Of a stretch of 8,816 bases of DNA, positions 7,093 to 8,816 are shown one piece after another (the stretch's first letter is position 1; every line of letters starts with the position of its first letter). The stretch comes from Candidatus Epulonipiscium sp. (lineage in GTDB: Bacteria > Bacillota_A > Clostridia > Lachnospirales > Cellulosilyticaceae). The stretch lies in NCBI GenBank assembly GCA_012841565.1, contig DUUM01000217.1, positions 1-8,816 of the forward strand, written 5' to 3'. The notes below the pieces were generated by a model. That model made no database searches and was not told where the DNA came from. It saw only the letters and a program-made list of their open reading frames with translations. The position numbers and the translations under genes are program-made.

Positions 7093-7356
7093 ATGGAAGA
7101 TATAAAAAATATAAATGAAACAATGCAATTTAGCATCGGGAATATAGAGAAAAATACGACCAAAGATATACTAAATGATGTATATGTTGCGCTCAAAGAA
7201 AAAGGCTATAACCCAATCAATCAAATTGTAGGATATATTATATCAGGTGATCCTACATATATCACCAGTCATAATGCAGCACGAACCAAAATTAGAAAAT
7301 TAGAGCGAGACGAAATACTAGAGGAACTTGTTACACATTATTTAGAATGTAAGTAA
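7093..7356 (+). CDS. ireB: IreB family regulatory phosphoprotein (UPF0297/DUF965)
   Basis: Small cytoplasmic protein of the IreB/YrzL family. In Enterococcus faecalis, IreB is a substrate of the PASTA-domain Ser/Thr kinase IreK and its phosphatase IreP, and it influences cephalosporin resistance. The family core is unmistakable: [31 protein letters not shown], then [17 protein letters not shown] to the C-terminus. Of the N-terminal threonines phosphorylated in IreB, the second is kept (Thr10 in NETMQF) but the first position reads Ile7. A GTG at 7084 is also in frame, but GGAG at 7079-7082 is only 1 base from it and 10 bases from the ATG at 7093. The ATG also gives 87 aa, close to the family norm, so I chose it. 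It heads the ireB-ruvX-DUF1292 set common in Bacillota, with its own promoter upstream and a terminator-like hairpin directly after it. Confidence 0.95.
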   Translation: MEDIKNINETMQFSIGNIEKNTTKDILNDVYVALKEKGYNPINQIVGYIISGDPTYITSHNAARTKIRKLERDEILEELVTHYLECK

Positions 7357-7362
7357 TATGTG

Positions 7363-7402
7363 AGCTGTAGAATGGTATTTATTCTACAGCTATTTTTCTT
7401 TT
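7363..7402 (+). terminator. Intrinsic terminator or attenuator between ireB and ruvX
   Basis: AGCTGTAGAAT (7363-7373) pairs perfectly with ATTCTACAGCT (7381-7391), an 11-bp stem with a 7-base loop, followed by a T-rich run to 7402. It starts 7 bases after the ireB stop. No clear promoter separates it from ruvX, so it probably lowers rather than abolishes downstream transcription. Confidence 0.9.
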
Positions 7403-7425
7403 AATCGTTATAAAGGAGCAGGGTA

Positions 7426-7848
7426 TTGAGAATATTAGGATTAGACTTTGGTTCGAAAACAGTAGGGGTATCACTTAGCGACCCTTTTGGCTGGACAGCT
7501 CAAGGCGTTGAGACTATTTTTAGAAAACAAGAAGAAAATATAAAACCTACCATTGCAAGAATTAAAGAACTATGTAGTGAAAATCAAGTTAAGACAATTG
7601 TTTTAGGATTTCCAAAGAACATGAACAATACAGTTGGTGAGCGCTGCGAAAAAACACTTAAGTTTCAAAAAAAGTTAGAAGCAGCAACCCAATTAAAAGT
7701 AGAATTATGGGATGAAAGATTAAGTACATTAGCGGCGGAAAATATCTTACTAGAAGCAGATGTTAGCAGACAAAAAAGAAAAACGGTTATCGATAAAATG
7801 GCAGCAGTCTATATATTGCAAGGATATTTAGACTCGAAATCATTATAA
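7426..7848 (+). CDS. ruvX: Putative pre-16S rRNA nuclease / Holliday junction resolvase-like YqgF (RuvX)
   Basis: RNase H-fold nuclease of the YqgF/RuvX family, implicated in processing the 5' end of 16S rRNA and long annotated as a Holliday junction resolvase. Family marks are [17 protein letters not shown] at the N-terminus with acidic Asp7, [12 protein letters not shown] (60-71), WDERLST (95-101) with Asp96, and [15 protein letters not shown] (122-136) with Asp123. Asp7 and Asp123 are likely metal-binding residues. The length of 140 aa is typical. The start is an uncommon TTG at 7426: AAAGGAG (7412-7418) sits 7 bases upstream and the protein then begins MRILGLDFG, as in the family. It follows ireB across a hairpin and precedes the DUF1292 gene by 52 bases, the same order as yrzL-yrrK-yrzB in Bacillus. 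Confidence 0.95.
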   Translation: MRILGLDFGSKTVGVSLSDPFGWTAQGVETIFRKQEENIKPTIARIKELCSENQVKTIVLGFPKNMNNTVGERCEKTLKFQKKLEAATQLKVELWDERLSTLAAENILLEADVSRQKRKTVIDKMAAVYILQGYLDSKSL

Positions 7849-7900
7849 TTGTTAGGTTATAATGATAAAACAAATAATTATTTAAATAAGGGTGATATAA

Positions 7901-8152
7901 ATGGCAAATTTTATTCAATTTAATGATAAAGAATCAGGCGAAGAGATTCGTTTTGAGGTAGTAGATTCTTTTGATATAGAGGGACAAAGATATATACTAG
8001 TAGCGGATAATGATGACCAAGCAGCCATCTTAAAAGAAGTTCAAATAGAGGAAGAAGAAATTACCTATGAACTAATTGAGGATGACGATGAGTTTCAAAA
8101 GGTAGCATTACTGTTTTTAGAAAGTGATTCAGGGTATGATTTAGAGTTTTAA
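7901..8152 (+). CDS. DUF1292 domain-containing protein (YrzB-like)
   Basis: A short, very acidic protein of 83 aa, with Asp and Glu making up about a third of its residues and a run of four Glu near residue 51. The pattern of a short beta-strand start, FEVVDSFDIEGQRYILVAD (residues 18-36) and an acidic tail fits the DUF1292/YrzB family of unknown function. Position supports this: the family commonly follows ruvX (yrrK-yrzB in Bacillus). The ATG at 7901 has AAGGGTG (7888-7894) 6 bases upstream. No signal peptide or membrane segment is visible, so it is probably cytoplasmic. It is probably co-transcribed with ruvX; a TATAAT at 7858-7863 has no matching -35. No clear terminator follows it before the fur promoter. 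Confidence 0.85.
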   Translation: MANFIQFNDKESGEEIRFEVVDSFDIEGQRYILVADNDDQAAILKEVQIEEEEITYELIEDDDEFQKVALLFLESDSGYDLEF

Positions 8153-8171
8153 AAAGCTTGAAATACAGACA

Positions 8172-8186
8172 TGATATTAACTATCA
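8172..8186 (+). promoter_or_regulatory. Fur-box-like site upstream of the fur -35
   Basis: TGATATTAACTATCA matches the 7-1-7 Fur consensus TGATAAT-N-ATTATCA at 12 of 14 positions and ends one base before the -35 TTGACA. Placement next to a strong promoter of a Fur-family gene suggests feedback control. By-eye match only; no score was computed. Confidence 0.55.
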
Positions 8187-8187
8187 A

Positions 8188-8216
8188 TTGACATAAGATG
8201 CTTAACATACTATAAT
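8188..8216 (+). promoter_or_regulatory. Consensus sigma-A promoter of fur
   Basis: TTGACA (8188-8193), a 17-base spacer, then TATAAT (8211-8216): both hexamers are perfect and the spacing is optimal. Transcription would start around 8223, leaving a leader of about 30 bases with AAGGAG at 8238-8243. Such a strong promoter usually needs repression, in line with the flanking operator-like sites. Confidence 0.87.
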
Positions 8217-8230
8217 TAAAATAATTATTG
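8216..8230 (+). promoter_or_regulatory. Second Fur/PerR-box-like palindrome over the fur transcription start
   Basis: TTAAAATAATTATTG matches the Fur 7-1-7 consensus at 10 of 14 positions and the PerR box (TTATAAT-N-ATTATAA) at 11 of 14. It begins at the last base of the -10 and spans the expected start site. Also, ACTATCAAT (8180-8188) and ATTGATAGT (8227-8235) form a 9-bp inverted pair that brackets the promoter. The AT richness of the region weakens the call. Confidence 0.4.
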
Positions 8231-8252
8231 ATAGTATAAGGAGCGGACGAAA

Positions 8253-8693
8253 GTGGATGCGACAGCGTTTAAAGACAAACTAAAGCGAAAAGGATACAAA
8301 CTAACAACACAAAGACGAGCGGTTTTAGATATTTTAATGGAACAGTCGGGAGAACATTTATCAACAGAAGAAGTATATTCTTTTGTTAAAAAAAGGTTTC
8401 CGGAGATAGGCCTTGCTACTGTATATCGTACAATGCAATTATTTGAAGAAATTAATATTGTAAATCGGTTAAATTTTGATGATGGTTGTAGTCGTTTTGA
8501 ATTATATGTTGACAATGAAAATCATCACCATCACCACTTAATATGCGAAAAATGCAACAAAGTATTTGAAGTGGAGAATGATCTGCTAGAAGAAATAGAA
8601 AAAGAGATCGGGGAAAAATATAATTTTCATGTGAAAAATCATAAAGTAACATTTTATGGTCATTGTCAGGCGTGTAATGATAAGTGTCTTTAA
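8253..8693 (+). CDS. fur: Ferric uptake regulator family transcriptional repressor (Fur)
   Basis: Metal-dependent DNA-binding repressor. An N-terminal winged helix (about 1-85) holds YKLTTQRRAVLDIL and the recognition region PEIGLATVYRTMQLF (50-64). The NFDDGCSRFEL hinge (74-84) and a His-rich stretch (five His at 91-95) follow, then the dimerisation domain with CxxC pairs Cys98/101 and Cys138/141 expected to hold structural zinc. GLATVYRT followed by NFDDGxSRFEL resembles Bacillus Fur more than PerR or Zur, so iron is the likely signal, but metal choice cannot be proven from sequence alone. The length of 146 aa is typical. The start is GTG at 8253, with AAGGAG (8238-8243) 9 bases upstream; the ATG at 8257 is in another frame. 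A perfect promoter and two Fur-box-like sites precede it, pointing to autoregulation. Confidence 0.93.
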   Translation: MDATAFKDKLKRKGYKLTTQRRAVLDILMEQSGEHLSTEEVYSFVKKRFPEIGLATVYRTMQLFEEINIVNRLNFDDGCSRFELYVDNENHHHHHLICEKCNKVFEVENDLLEEIEKEIGEKYNFHVKNHKVTFYGHCQACNDKCL

Positions 8694-8700
8694 GTTGCCT

Positions 8701-8727
8701 TAAAATAACAGTATCGATATTATTTTA
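8701..8727 (+). repeat. AT-only inverted repeat after fur, weak terminator candidate
   Basis: TAAAATAA (8701-8708) and TTATTTTA (8720-8727) are exact inverted arms around an 11-base loop that holds the palindrome TATCGATA. It lies 7 bases after the fur stop. The stem has no G-C pair and no good T-run follows, so termination here is doubtful. Confidence 0.3.
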
Positions 8728-8811
8728 TATATTGTAAAGACTAACTATGTATCTAAATACATTATACAAATATAAAATTTTTGAACGGTAAAAATATACG
8801 GAGGTGTAGAT

Positions 8812-8816
8812 TTGGC
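8812..8816 (+). CDS. Start of a further + strand gene, cut by the window edge
   Basis: GGAGGTG at 8800-8806 is a very strong ribosome site, followed after 5 bases by TTG GC, which would read Met-Ala. Only five bases of the frame are visible, so the product cannot be named. In related clostridia a ribonuclease J-type gene often follows fur; this is from memory of gene order, not from the sequence. Confidence 0.5.

Noticed and set aside
7878..7889. TTATTTAAATAA, a perfect 12-bp palindrome before the DUF1292 gene
   Set aside because: It is made only of A and T in an AT-rich gap and has no resemblance to a known operator; expected by chance.
8253..8693. Fur-family gene as PerR or Zur
   Set aside because: The GLATVYRT and NFDDGxSRFEL segments fit Fur better than the PerR pattern (SVATVYNNL). 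Metal specificity remains inferred.
8747..8762. ATGTAT-CTAA-ATACAT inverted repeat upstream of the last gene
   Set aside because: Only 6 bp and AT-rich, with no placed promoter elements around it.

Overview
This window is a housekeeping stretch of a low-GC Gram-positive chromosome. The most likely source is a member of the Clostridia (Bacillota), possibly Lachnospirales-like. The evidence is AT-rich coding, strong AGGAGG-type ribosome sites, several GTG and TTG starts, sigma-A-type promoters, and the gene sets dnaJ-prmA-rsmE and ireB-ruvX-DUF1292-fur. I see no insertion sequence, prophage, CRISPR array, rRNA or tRNA, and no gene-free stretch longer than about 125 bases.

Left block (1-5347, + strand): dnaJ, prmA, rsmE, a cysteine desulfurase and thiI. 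The last four genes are almost back to back: rsmE starts right after the prmA stop, and the next two junctions are ATGA overlaps. The block ends at a strong terminator at 5317-5347. Its products fold proteins (DnaJ), methylate ribosomal protein L11 (PrmA) and 16S rRNA (RsmE), and probably relay sulfur from cysteine to tRNA uridine 8 (desulfurase plus ThiI). A five-copy 15-bp tandem repeat fills the gap between dnaJ and prmA. A 16-bp perfect inverted repeat lies inside the start of rsmE.

Middle (5348-7002): a small minus-strand gene encodes an HPr-like protein that lacks the phosphorylatable histidine. It shares the thiI terminator and has its own near-consensus promoter. That promoter lies in the short gap before the divergently transcribed mtaB, which encodes a tRNA t6A methylthiotransferase.

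Right block (7003-8816, + strand): ireB, ruvX, a DUF1292 gene, fur, and the first bases of another gene. A terminator-like hairpin separates ireB from ruvX. fur has a perfect TTGACA-17-TATAAT promoter flanked by two Fur-box-like sites, which suggests autoregulation.

I do not see a clearly new multi-gene system. The points most worth checking are the intragenic hairpin in rsmE, the tandem repeat, the His-less HPr-like protein, the ireB/ruvX attenuator-like hairpin and the paired fur operator.
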